Positions 53,945 through 62,553 of a stretch of DNA of 64,000 nucleotides are shown one piece after another. Numbering within the stretch: the first letter of the stretch is position 1; the number at the start of each line of letters is the position of its first letter. A program made the position numbers and the translations under genes. Source of the stretch: Dyella terrae (GTDB taxonomy: Bacteria > Pseudomonadota > Gammaproteobacteria > Xanthomonadales > Rhodanobacteraceae); NCBI RefSeq assembly GCF_022394535.1, contig NZ_CP089414.1, forward strand, positions 1,116,001-1,180,000. Direction: 5' to 3'. The notes beneath the pieces are model-generated. The model worked only from the letters and a program-made list of their open reading frames with translations, was not told the DNA's origin and searched no databases.

Positions 53945-54373
53945 CTAGTCTTCTCCGCCAAGCAAAACTAACCGAACAACCTTGTACTCTTCGACCCTTG
54001 CATAGTCTCGCTCTGTCGGTTCGGCTATCCGCGATAGATCCATGTTCTCCGCGTTGTCGGCAAGCTTCACCAAGCGGGCGATGGGGTCTTGCTTTGCCCT
54101 GTGTGCGGCGTCGATCCGAGATTCGCCCTGTCGTTTCGTTAGGGCATCGACAGCGGATATGACTTCCGGCGGGAAACCTTCCGCCCTGAGAAAGTCCAGT
54201 GTCACGCTGGAGTCCTCGACAACATCGTGAAGTACCGCGGCTATCCTCTCTGTCGACGTGCTCATGCGAAGCATCACGCGAAGCGGATGCAGGATGTAAG
54301 GTTGCCCAGCTTTGTCTACTTGGCCGGCGTGGGCCTCAGCCGCTATTGCTATTGCGCGTTCAAGCGTCGCCAT
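53945..54373 (-). CDS. HD-domain phosphohydrolase of the SpoT/MESH1 type
   Basis: The 142-residue protein is a lone HD domain with the RelA/SpoT hydrolase motifs in order: HAGQVDKAGQPYILHPLRV, AAVLHDVVEDS (the HD pair) and RLVKLADNAENMDLSR. The length fits small alarmone hydrolases that cut (p)ppGpp to GDP/GTP and pyrophosphate; hydrolysis of another nucleotide is possible. No synthetase domain is present. It is one of the palindrome-bounded minus-strand units. Confidence 0.82.
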   Translation of the reverse strand: MATLERAIAIAAEAHAGQVDKAGQPYILHPLRVMLRMSTSTERIAAVLHDVVEDSSVTLDFLRAEGFPPEVISAVDALTKRQGESRIDAAHRAKQDPIARLVKLADNAENMDLSRIAEPTERDYARVEEYKVVRLVLLGGED

Positions 54374-54411
54374 GTGTTCCCCGTCAAGTCAAATACGTGA
54401 CCATCCCTGAA

Positions 54412-54435
54412 GTCCGTTTAGGATCGAAAACGGAC
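54412..54435 (+). repeat. A-type palindrome
   Basis: GTCCGTTT, AGGATCGA, AAACGGAC, 38 bases upstream of the HD-domain gene start. Apart from it and the Fur-like site, the 54374-54774 gap shows no gene. Confidence 0.75.
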
Positions 54436-54634
54436 CTGCCAACGGTACTTGGAATTGCTGAACTGTACGCCATGCTTCGGCGAGAACTCCGAGCTGTAAC
54501 TGCGCGGGCCTGGACGAGAGGCAACACGAGTTGCCGGAGTATCAACTGCCTGCCCATGCTGACGGGCATGTGCCCAGCAGGGCAGCGAACACGAGGCGTT
54601 TCGCACCAGAGGGGCTTTCCAGGCCCGATCAGAT

Positions 54635-54669
54635 CGGTCAATAATGAGAATTATTCTCAATATTGACCG
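54635..54669. promoter_or_regulatory. Fur-box-like palindrome
   Basis: Inner TGAGAAT-T-ATTCTCA within an outer CGGTCAATA...TATTGACCG. AATGAGAATTATTCTCAAT resembles the 19-base Fur consensus. It lies about 105 bases before the PepSY gene. Confidence 0.75.
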
Positions 54670-54774
54670 AGGGACCGGCATGGCAGTGGTTGGCGACGGA
54701 GGCGCGTGGCGCAGGGCAGTTCTTTACATGGCGTGCGTCGCCCGATACGCGTTAGCGCCACTCGCCACGGCTAA

Positions 54775-55965
54775 ATGGCCATGACGGCCGCCCGCTCACT
54801 CAAACGCTGGTACAGCGTCCACAAGTGGACCAGCCTGATCTGCACGGCATTTCTGTTGCTCGTCTGCCTGACCGGCCTGCCTCTTGTGTTTCACGAGGAG
54901 ATCGACGGTTGGCTTGAGCCGCACCACTATGCGTCGCTGCCGGAAGGCACGCCCAACGCCAGCTTCGACCGCTTCGCCGAAGCCGCGCACCATCTTCATC
55001 CCAACGACGTCATCGCCTCGATGTTTGCGGATGACGACGAGCCCGCCGTTTACGTGTGGATGGTGCCGTCGTTTGATGCCATGAAGGCGAACCCGCATGT
55101 GATGTACTCCATCCGTTTCGATGCGCGTACAGCAGAGGTGCTGGAGACGTCCCAACCGGGGACCGAAAAGCCCAAGAGGTTTATGGAGATCATGCTTGCG
55201 CTTCACACCGACCTGTTTGTCGGCCTGCCCGGCGAACTGTTTCTTGGTGTGATGGCTTTGCTGTTTGTCATTGCCATCGTGTCGGGCATCGTGCTGTACG
55301 GACCGTTTATGAAGAAGCTCGATTTCGGGACGGTGCGCCGCGGACGCGCCACTCGCCTGAAGTGGCTAGATCTGCATAAACTGCTGGGTATTGTGACTAT
55401 GGCCTGGGCGTTGGTGGTGGGCGCCACCGGCGTGCTGAACGAGCTGTCGACGCCGCTCTTCGGCCTGTGGCAGCAGACCGACGTCAGGCAACTGCTGGCC
55501 TCCTACGAAGGTCAGGCCACCCCACCAGGGGATGCCCTCCCCTCCGTACAGGCTGCGCTGGAAACGGCCCAACGCGCGGTGCCTGGCATGACCATCACAA
55601 GCATCGCCTATCCCGGCAACCCGTTTGGAAGTCCATACCACTATGTTTTATGGGCCAAGGGTGATCGCACGCTAACGTCGCGCCTATTCAGTCCTGTCCT
55701 TGTCAATGCGCATACGGGCGAATTGAGCGGTGTGGTGAAGATGCCGTGGTACCTGCGCGCGCTTGAAGTGTCGCGGCCCCTGCACTTCGGCGACTATGGC
55801 GGCCTGCCCCTCAAGATTCTTTGGGCGCTGCTGGATCTCATCACCATTGTCGTGCTTGGGAGCGGATTGTATTTGTGGTTCGCTCGTCGGAAGACGCATG
55901 CCGAACGCATCGCCCACTTGATCGCCGCGCACCAGTCCGGCGAAGCGAAAGGATCCGCCCCATGA
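54775..55965 (+). CDS. PepSY-associated TM protein (iron-siderophore type)
   Basis: The 396-residue protein has four membrane segments, beginning RSLKRWYSVHKWTSLICTAFLLLVCLTGLPL. A large periplasmic PepSY-like domain has HHLHPNDVIASMF and DARTAEVLETSQPGTEKP. Later segments are LHKLLGIVTMAWALVVGATGVLNEL and a final TM near 360-380. Proteins of this type are common next to siderophore receptors and may be ferric-siderophore reductases; that role is inferred. A Fur-like box lies upstream. The stop overlaps the next gene (ATGA). Confidence 0.85.
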   Translation: MAMTAARSLKRWYSVHKWTSLICTAFLLLVCLTGLPLVFHEEIDGWLEPHHYASLPEGTPNASFDRFAEAAHHLHPNDVIASMFADDDEPAVYVWMVPSFDAMKANPHVMYSIRFDARTAEVLETSQPGTEKPKRFMEIMLALHTDLFVGLPGELFLGVMALLFVIAIVSGIVLYGPFMKKLDFGTVRRGRATRLKWLDLHKLLGIVTMAWALVVGATGVLNELSTPLFGLWQQTDVRQLLASYEGQATPPGDALPSVQAALETAQRAVPGMTITSIAYPGNPFGSPYHYVLWAKGDRTLTSRLFSPVLVNAHTGELSGVVKMPWYLRALEVSRPLHFGDYGGLPLKILWALLDLITIVVLGSGLYLWFARRKTHAERIAHLIAAHQSGEAKGSAP

Positions 55966-56171
55966 AGAGCACGCCATCCTTTCGCAAAGTCTGGGGGGTG
56001 CCCCTGCTGCTGTCCGCGCTCACACTCATCGGCCTGCTCTCTGCGCTTCTTGGGGAGCATGTTGTCTGGAAGACCATGGGCTGGCTGTCGCTAACCGTGC
56101 CGGTCGCCGCAGGACTGTGGCTGGCCCGGCCCCGCAAAGAAGTACAACGCCCGGTGTCACGCACCTTTTGA
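55962..56171 (+). CDS. Small membrane protein downstream of the PepSY gene
   Basis: 69 residues with two predicted TM helices (VPLLLSALTLIGLLSALL and TMGWLSLTVPVAAGLWL) and a basic tail. It overlaps the PepSY gene by ATGA, so it is probably its partner. It resembles the small proteins often found after siderophore PepSY genes. Function unknown. Confidence 0.7.
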   Translation: MKSTPSFRKVWGVPLLLSALTLIGLLSALLGEHVVWKTMGWLSLTVPVAAGLWLARPRKEVQRPVSRTF

Positions 56172-56245
56172 AGACGTCCGGCTGACCTTGCACGGCCGCC
56201 ATCACCCCGTGATGCTTCTTCCCAGCACTTTGCTTCGGGGACGAT

Positions 56246-57049
56246 CTATGTCGCTCCCCGCATGTAGCGAAGCGGCGGCACGCCCAGTACGCGACGGAAC
56301 ATGGCGCTGAACGCGTTGGCATTAGTGTAGCCAAGGTGGCGGGCGACCCTGGAAACCGTTGAACCGAGCGATAGCTGACAGACAGCCTCCGACAGCATCG
56401 CCTGTTGCCGCCATTGACCAAAGGTCAATCCGGTCTCCTGCTTGAACAGCCGCGTCATTGTTCGCGTACTCGCACCCACTTGGGCGCTGATTTGCTCCAG
56501 CGTGTTTTCGCTGCCGGGGCTTTGAATCAGCAGTTCGCATACCTGTAGCAAGCGTTTGTCGCGTGGCAAAGGAAGCCGCCCATGCTCGACGGGTTGTGCC
56601 GTTTCGAGACAACGCAATGCCAAGGGGGCCATCAAGGCGGCATCGTTGTGCGCATCGTATTCAAAGGGGTCGCGCGCCATGCTCAGTAGTAGCTCGCGCA
56701 ATAACGGAGTGACCACGATCAGGCTGCACTCGCGCCATAACCAGGGCGCGGCATCGGGCTCCACACGCAAGGTGCTCAGCGTGACTGAGCCGACCATATG
56801 CAATTCATGGTCGACGCCTGGCGCAATCCACAACGCGTGCAAGGGAGTGACTGCCCACGCCCCCACCGACGTCAGCACGCGCACCACCCCTTGGGTCGGG
56901 GCAACCAACTGTCCCTGCTCGTGGCTGTGCCAGATCTGGCGCTCGCCACCTTGATAGGTGTTGGCCCAGGCCATCACCGGCCACTTCTGCCGTTGGTAGT
57001 CCGCCGCGAAGCGTTGCCGCCAGAGGTTGTCCATGTGCAGCCGTTTCAA
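56246..57049 (-). CDS. AraC-family regulator of the siderophore block
   Basis: About 267 residues. The N-terminal cupin (WHSHEQGQLVAPTQGVVRVLT, LHALWIAPGVDHEL) is followed by the AraC HTH pair (TLEQISAQVGASTRTMTRLFKQETGLTFGQWRQQ; SRVARHLGYTNANAFSAMFRRVLGVPP). It sits between the PepSY pair and the TonB receptor and is divergent from the latter, so it likely responds to the siderophore or iron state. A second in-frame ATG at 57034 is a possible start. Confidence 0.88.
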   Translation of the reverse strand: MKRLHMDNLWRQRFAADYQRQKWPVMAWANTYQGGERQIWHSHEQGQLVAPTQGVVRVLTSVGAWAVTPLHALWIAPGVDHELHMVGSVTLSTLRVEPDAAPWLWRECSLIVVTPLLRELLLSMARDPFEYDAHNDAALMAPLALRCLETAQPVEHGRLPLPRDKRLLQVCELLIQSPGSENTLEQISAQVGASTRTMTRLFKQETGLTFGQWRQQAMLSEAVCQLSLGSTVSRVARHLGYTNANAFSAMFRRVLGVPPLRYMRGAT

Positions 57050-57125
57050 AGAAAGGATGTGAACACGCCAATGTTTGGCGAGTTGTCATCGTTATTTGGC
57101 CACACGGCTTTGGAAGCATCAAGTT

Positions 57126-57146
57126 AAATAAGAAAGATTCTTATTT
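57126..57146. promoter_or_regulatory. Fur-box-like palindrome before the TonB receptor
   Basis: AAATAAGAA-AGA-TTCTTATTT (perfect 9-bp arms), between the AraC and receptor starts, about 25 bases from the receptor ATG. Confidence 0.75.
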
Positions 57147-57170
57147 CGCTTTCTTCCAGGGGTACCCTCC

Positions 57171-59324
57171 ATGCCGTCTTGCTTGACGACCGGCCGCACG
57201 TTCACGACATCCGCCCTCACCCTTGCCCTGCTGGCTTGCTGGACCACTTCTGCATCGGCCCAGCAGGCCGACCCACAACAGTTGGCCACCATCCATGTCA
57301 CCGGCAAGACTGACAAGGAAAAGGCCGATAAGCCGGTGACCGGCTACGTCGCCACGCGAAGCAGCGCAGGCAGCAAGACGGATACCGCACTGATCGACAA
57401 CCCACAGTCGATCACGGTGATCACGCGCGAACAAATGGATGCACAAGGTGTGCAGACGCTGGACCAAGCCCTCCGCTACGTGCCGGCTGCATCCAGCCAG
57501 GACAACGACCTGCGCTTTGATCAGCTCAGCATCCGGGGCTTCGACGCGGACTCATATCTCGATGGCACGAAGTTGAACCGCACTACCTGGTTTGCCAATC
57601 CGCGCATCGATCCTTATTTCCTTGAGCGTATCGACGTGCTGCGCGGACCCGCGTCCGTGCTCTACGGACAGGCCAGCCCGGGCGGCGTCGTCGATATGGT
57701 GAGCAAGCGGCCCACCGACGACCCCTTCCATTCGGTGCTGCTCAGCATCGGCAACTACGACCGCCGGCAGTTGGGCGTGGACTTTGGCGGCCCCCTGGAT
57801 GCGAGTGGCCAGTGGCTCTATCGCATCACCGGCTTGGCCCGCAATGCCAATACGCAGACCGATCACATCGGCGACGAACGGCTCGGCATCGCTCCGGCAC
57901 TCACCTGGCGGCCCAGTGAAGCCACCAGCCTGACGTTGCTCAGCAACTTTCAACGTGATCCGCAGGGCGGGCTTTTCAATCCCCTACCGGCGTACGGCAC
58001 GGTGCTCTACAACCCCAATGGCAAGATCAACCCCGATCACTATCTGGGCGATCCCCAGCGCGACCACTTCACGCGCACTCAGTACTCCATCGGCTATCTG
58101 TTCGAACATCGCTTCAACGACTCCGTGCAGGTACGTCAAAACCTTCGTTACCTGCACGACGATATCGACTACTACCAGACGTCGTTGTCCAGCTTGTTGA
58201 ACGCCGATAATCGCACTGGCTACTACTGGGGCAACATCAACAAGGAGCACATGGGCCAGTTCACGCTGGACAACCAAGTGCAGGTCGATTTTAGTACCGG
58301 CAATCTGCAACATACGTTGCTGGCCGGCGTCGACTATCAATACCTCTACAACCATATTCATCGAGGCGGTGCGTACTTCGGCGCGAACGCGATCGACATC
58401 TACGATCCAGACTTCAGCGAGATCGCTAGCGTGCCCGTTTCGCTAAACCAGTCCACCCGCCTTACTCAACTGGGCGGCTACTTTCAGGACCAGGTACGCC
58501 TTGATCGCTGGTTGCTCACGCTGGGTGGCCGATTCGACTGGGCCCGTACCCTGGACACGCAGCAAAGCGCGACCACCGGTGCGGTGTCCTCATCCACCGA
58601 TCAGCGCGACCATGCGTTCACGTGGCGAACGGCCCTGAACTACAAGTTCGACAGTGGCATCGCGCCCTACCTCAGCTACTCGACGTCGTTCCAGCCGCAG
58701 ACCGGTAACAGTTGGACAGGCAGCTCATTCGCTCCCACGCTGGGTAAGCAGTACGAGCTCGGCGTGAAATACCAGCCGACCGGCATGCGTGCGTATATCA
58801 CCGCTGCGGTGTACGACTTGCGGGAAACCAATGTCCTCACTGCCGATCCGCTGCACGTCAACTACCAGGTGCAGACGGGCGAAGTGCGTTCGCGCGGCAT
58901 CGAGCTTGAAGGACACGCGGAGATCACAAAAAACTTCAGCGTGCTGGCGTCGTACTCGCACCTTTACCAGACCGTGCTTCGCTCCAACGATGGCGACCAG
59001 GGCAAACACCCGACCTCGCAGCCAACGCAAATGGCTTCTGCATGGGGCGACTACACCATTGACGGTGGCACATGGGACAAGCTCGGATTCGGCATGGGCG
59101 TGCGCTACGTCGGGAAGAGCTACGGAAGCGCGGACAACACGCTGACTGTGCCGCAACATACCCTTGTCGATGCTTCTGCGCACTATGCCGTTGGCCAATG
59201 GATGCTTGGCTTGAACGCCAACAATCTGTTCAACAAGACTTACGTCTCTTATTGCTCCAGCTACATGTTCTGTTACTACGGAGCCAAGCTCACAGTGATG
59301 GCAACAGCGCGCTATCAGTGGTGA
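57171..59324 (+). CDS. TonB-dependent siderophore receptor
   Basis: The 717-residue protein has a signal peptide ending near SASAQQ. The plug domain includes DNPQSITVITREQMDAQG, QLSIRGFDADSYLDG and ERIDVLRGPASVLYGQASPGGVV. A 22-strand-type barrel ends in the aromatic RYQW. The plug sequence is of the FpvA/FhuA-like ferric-siderophore class; ligand identity (hydroxamate, catechol or other) cannot be told. A Fur-like site precedes it, and an AraC gene is divergent. Confidence 0.92.
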   Translation: MPSCLTTGRTFTTSALTLALLACWTTSASAQQADPQQLATIHVTGKTDKEKADKPVTGYVATRSSAGSKTDTALIDNPQSITVITREQMDAQGVQTLDQALRYVPAASSQDNDLRFDQLSIRGFDADSYLDGTKLNRTTWFANPRIDPYFLERIDVLRGPASVLYGQASPGGVVDMVSKRPTDDPFHSVLLSIGNYDRRQLGVDFGGPLDASGQWLYRITGLARNANTQTDHIGDERLGIAPALTWRPSEATSLTLLSNFQRDPQGGLFNPLPAYGTVLYNPNGKINPDHYLGDPQRDHFTRTQYSIGYLFEHRFNDSVQVRQNLRYLHDDIDYYQTSLSSLLNADNRTGYYWGNINKEHMGQFTLDNQVQVDFSTGNLQHTLLAGVDYQYLYNHIHRGGAYFGANAIDIYDPDFSEIASVPVSLNQSTRLTQLGGYFQDQVRLDRWLLTLGGRFDWARTLDTQQSATTGAVSSSTDQRDHAFTWRTALNYKFDSGIAPYLSYSTSFQPQTGNSWTGSSFAPTLGKQYELGVKYQPTGMRAYITAAVYDLRETNVLTADPLHVNYQVQTGEVRSRGIELEGHAEITKNFSVLASYSHLYQTVLRSNDGDQGKHPTSQPTQMASAWGDYTIDGGTWDKLGFGMGVRYVGKSYGSADNTLTVPQHTLVDASAHYAVGQWMLGLNANNLFNKTYVSYCSSYMFCYYGAKLTVMATARYQW

Positions 59325-59340
59325 TCTGAGAGGATCACCA
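59319..59340 (+). terminator. Hairpin after the TonB receptor
   Basis: TGGTGATC, loop TGAGAG, GATCACCA, overlapping the receptor stop. No T-run follows. Confidence 0.5.
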
Positions 59341-59477
59341 CCGAAGCCTGATTCCATCTCACGTCTGAGCCGCTACACACGGAATCTTGTACCGCCCTGC
59401 GGAACGACAGGGCGGAGTTCAATATCGGCCAGTCGACGTACACGCCCCCCTACCCTGAGCATGCATGCTCGGATGCC

Positions 59478-60116
59478 CTACCTCCGCGCCTTAGGCGTTG
59501 GTCGATGCGGTGCCCCGCTCCCGTCGCGCGTAGCGAGCACTTCCAGATAGAGTTCGCGGTACGCCGCCGCCAGACGGTCTAGCGAGAATGACCGGTTTCT
59601 TCCGCTGGGATTGGGCAATACCCAAACCGCGGCGCCGTGCATGCGATCCCGTTGAAGCCCCCAATCGACGCTGCGCAATCGTCCCATCCCCGCATACGCA
59701 GCTTTGCCCAGGAAGGCAACAAAGCGCGGCTGATAGTGTGCAATTTTCTGCTCGAAGCCACGCGCGGCCAAGGTGAATTCCCTTGGGGAGAGCTCAGATG
59801 CGTTCGCCGTGGGCCGTTGTATGACCGAGGTTATGCCGTATCCGTACTTGAGTAAGCCATGATCATCCTGAGGCGATAACTCTTCTGGAGTGAAGCCTGC
59901 TTGATGCAGAACCTGCCAGAAGCGATTGCTCCTTCCCACGAAATGATGTCCTGTCATTGCCGCCATCAGCCCTGGGTTGATGCCGCAGAACAACACATCG
60001 AGGTTCGTGCTGATGATGTCTGGCAATGCTTGTTTCGTGGCAGGGCTCGTGCAAACGCCACGGGTTGAAACACGGCTGTCGGCATCCTCACGCGGCGCAC
60101 CTGATCGGCGTTGCAT
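59478..60116 (-). CDS. mug: G/U(T) mismatch-specific DNA glycosylase
   Basis: About 212 residues. The Mug fold is shown by LDVLFCGINPGLMAAMTGHHFVGRSNRFW (active-site GINPG) and AAVWVLPNPSGRNRSF. It removes uracil, ethenocytosine or thymine opposite G. The true start may be 20-30 residues inside this frame, since the first part is Arg/Ser-rich. It lies 9 bases after the MFS gene on the same strand. Confidence 0.9.
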   Translation of the reverse strand: MQRRSGAPREDADSRVSTRGVCTSPATKQALPDIISTNLDVLFCGINPGLMAAMTGHHFVGRSNRFWQVLHQAGFTPEELSPQDDHGLLKYGYGITSVIQRPTANASELSPREFTLAARGFEQKIAHYQPRFVAFLGKAAYAGMGRLRSVDWGLQRDRMHGAAVWVLPNPSGRNRSFSLDRLAAAYRELYLEVLATRDGSGAPHRPTPKARR

Positions 60117-60125
60117 GGGCTTGCC

Positions 60126-61385
60126 TCAAGAAGCACTTGTCGATGTCTGCACTGCTTTCACTGCCGTCGCGTCGTGCGCGCCGCTCACGCTGCGTGGTGC
60201 GGAGAGACGGTGGAAGCCGAAGGCGATGACCCCGAGCGCAATGCCAAAAGCAACCACGCCACTCCAGCCGAATCGCGTCATCAGCCAGCCGCTTGCCATG
60301 GTGCCTACCGCGCCACCGAAGAACGTGGCCGTCATATAAAGGCTGTTGATGCGACCCTGCGCTTTCGGATCGACGGCAAACGCGCGAGTCTGATTGGATA
60401 CCAGTCCGGCCTGTACGCCGATGTCCAGCACAACGACACCCATCACAAGAAGCACGAGCGAGCTGTTCGCACCCGCAAGTAGCACGTAGGCCAGCGTAAC
60501 GATGCCGATGCTTGCGCCCACTACGCTACGCGGCCCGCGTCGATCTGAAGCACGCCCGCCAAGCGAGGCGGCAAGTGCGCCGGCGGCGCCGATGATGCCG
60601 AACCCACCTGCCCATGCACTACCCAAATGCCACGGGCCATTCGCGAGCAGCGCGGCGAGGTTCACCCAGAAGGCGTTGAAGCAGGCCCACAGCAATGCCT
60701 GCACCATCATGGATTCACGAATCGGGCGATGATCCCGCACCAGCGGCCACAACGACGCCAACAAGCGTCCGTAAGAGAGGCTGGTGGACGGCACCCCGCG
60801 CGGCAACATCAAGGCAGCCGCGATCCACACGGGAATCATGAAGGCCGCTTCCATCCCGTACACCGCACGCCAGCCCCACGTGGCGCCGACCAGACCCGCT
60901 ACCGTTCGCCCGGTGAGGATGCCCACCATGATGCCGCTGACGACAGTCCCCACCGAACGACCGCGCTCGCTAGGCTCTGACATGGTCGCGGCGAAGGGCA
61001 CGAGTTGCTGCGGTACACAACTGACGATGCCAAGACCGAACGATGCCGCAATCAACGCCCAGATGCCGGGCGCCACGGCCGCCGCACCCGCCAGAACAAA
61101 CGCCAGTGCGATCTGCCCCAGCACGAGCTTGCGTCGGTCAAATCGATCGCCAAGCGGTAGCAGCAAACCCAGGCCCGTCGAGAATCCGAGTAGTGCCGCG
61201 CCCGCGACCAGGTCGACGGCTGTCAGGTCCACACCCAGACCTGTCGCGATCAGCGGCAGAATGGGCTGGGTGCAATAAATATTGGTGATCACCGCGCCGG
61301 CGATGATCGCCATCATCAAGATCTTCCCGCGTGACACGGTCGCTGGCGGGGACGGGCTTTCAGATGTGCTCGCTAGGTCGCTCAT
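60126..61385 (-). CDS. MFS transporter
   Basis: The 419-residue protein has about 12 TM helices. It has a characteristic NIYCTQPILPLI start (as in YnfM/AraJ-type MFS_1 proteins) and the motif A-like LGDRFDRRKLVLGQ. I begin at ATG 61385 after AGGAG; upstream residues are unrelated. It is probably an efflux pump. It is divergent from a LysR gene, which likely regulates it, and is co-linear with mug. Confidence 0.88.
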   Translation of the reverse strand: MSDLASTSESPSPPATVSRGKILMMAIIAGAVITNIYCTQPILPLIATGLGVDLTAVDLVAGAALLGFSTGLGLLLPLGDRFDRRKLVLGQIALAFVLAGAAAVAPGIWALIAASFGLGIVSCVPQQLVPFAATMSEPSERGRSVGTVVSGIMVGILTGRTVAGLVGATWGWRAVYGMEAAFMIPVWIAAALMLPRGVPSTSLSYGRLLASLWPLVRDHRPIRESMMVQALLWACFNAFWVNLAALLANGPWHLGSAWAGGFGIIGAAGALAASLGGRASDRRGPRSVVGASIGIVTLAYVLLAGANSSLVLLVMGVVVLDIGVQAGLVSNQTRAFAVDPKAQGRINSLYMTATFFGGAVGTMASGWLMTRFGWSGVVAFGIALGVIAFGFHRLSAPRSVSGAHDATAVKAVQTSTSAS

Positions 61386-61527
61386 GGCGCTCTCCTGTCG
61401 GTGGGGTCTTCCCGCCACTGGAGCGACTAGCCGCAGCGCGGGAACTACAGGCCAACGGTAACTGCCCACACCCAGCAAGATAATCTGCCAAAATTAAGAA
61501 TGATCCTTCCAGAAAGTGAGAGGGCGC

Positions 61528-62451
61528 GTGAACCTTCTTGAGTCCATGTCCATCCTTGTCACCGTGGTCGACTCAGGCAGCCTGTCGGCCGCCGCGCGGC
61601 GCCTGGACCTGCCGCTGGCAACGGTCAGCCGAAAGGTGGGCCAACTGGAATCGCATCTGAAAATTCGCCTGCTCCACCGCACAACACGTCAACTCTCGTT
61701 GACTGAAGCGGGAGCGTCCTACGTGGCTGCTTGTCGGCGCATCCTCGAGGAGATCGGCGAGGCCGAGCGCGCGGCGACGGGAGAGTACGCGTCGCCAAAG
61801 GGCGAGCTGGTGGTCACGGCTCCCATTGTTTTCGGGCGCCTGCACCTTGTGCCTGTTGTGGCCGACTTTCTCTCGCACTATCCGCAGATCGACATCCGCC
61901 TGATCTTGACGGATCGTGTCATGCATCTGATGGAGGAGAACATCGACGTCGCGGTGCGCATCGGCGACATGCCCGATAGCACGCTGATGGCAACCGGTGT
62001 CGGCTCGGTTCGCCGGGTGATCTGTGGGAGCCCTGCCTATTTGGCGGCCCATGGCGTACCGACTCGTCCGCACGACCTCGCCGGACACCAGTGCATCAGT
62101 TTCGAGGTGCTCGAATCCAAACGCGCGTGGACATTCCATTCGGACAAGGCGGAGTTGTCGGTGCCGGTGCATTCACGACTTGCCGTGAACACGGCAGAGG
62201 CCGCCATCGCCGCCGCGATCCTTGGTGTCGGCTTGATACGCGTGCTGTCCTACCAGGTAGCCGACGCCGTACGTGACAACGCGCTTTCTGTGGTGCTCGA
62301 CTCCTTCGAGTCGGCGCCCCAACCGATCCATCTGGTACACCGAGGGCAAGTGCCGCTGCCACTAAAGCTGCGCGCTTTTTTCGACTTCGTAACCCCACGC
62401 CTGCGCGCACGCACCTTGCACCAACAAGTGGAACTTCCCGCTACCTCATAA
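61528..62451 (+). CDS. LysR-family transcriptional regulator
   Basis: The 307-residue protein has the LysR HTH (MSILVTVVDSGSLSAAARRLDLPLATVSRKVGQLE) and a substrate domain of the CrgA/DmlR group (ELVVTAPIVFGRLHLVPVVADFL). I start at GTG 61528 (MNLLESMSIL) after AGAGGG. It is divergent from the MFS gene across 142 bases and probably controls it. Confidence 0.9.
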   Translation: MNLLESMSILVTVVDSGSLSAAARRLDLPLATVSRKVGQLESHLKIRLLHRTTRQLSLTEAGASYVAACRRILEEIGEAERAATGEYASPKGELVVTAPIVFGRLHLVPVVADFLSHYPQIDIRLILTDRVMHLMEENIDVAVRIGDMPDSTLMATGVGSVRRVICGSPAYLAAHGVPTRPHDLAGHQCISFEVLESKRAWTFHSDKAELSVPVHSRLAVNTAEAAIAAAILGVGLIRVLSYQVADAVRDNALSVVLDSFESAPQPIHLVHRGQVPLPLKLRAFFDFVTPRLRARTLHQQVELPATS

Positions 62452-62553
62452 AACGTCGCATGCTGCGGCCCTATCTGCCACCTGCTGTGAAGCGCGGAAT
62501 CGCCCTGGCAAAGTCCGCGACACATCCTTGTGCCGCGGCTGCGGGGAAACGGC

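Noticed and set aside
51734..54435. Integron attC sites between small genes
   Set aside because: The cassette-like spacing is suggestive, but the repeats lack RYYYAAC/GTTRRRY ends, and no integrase is present in the window.
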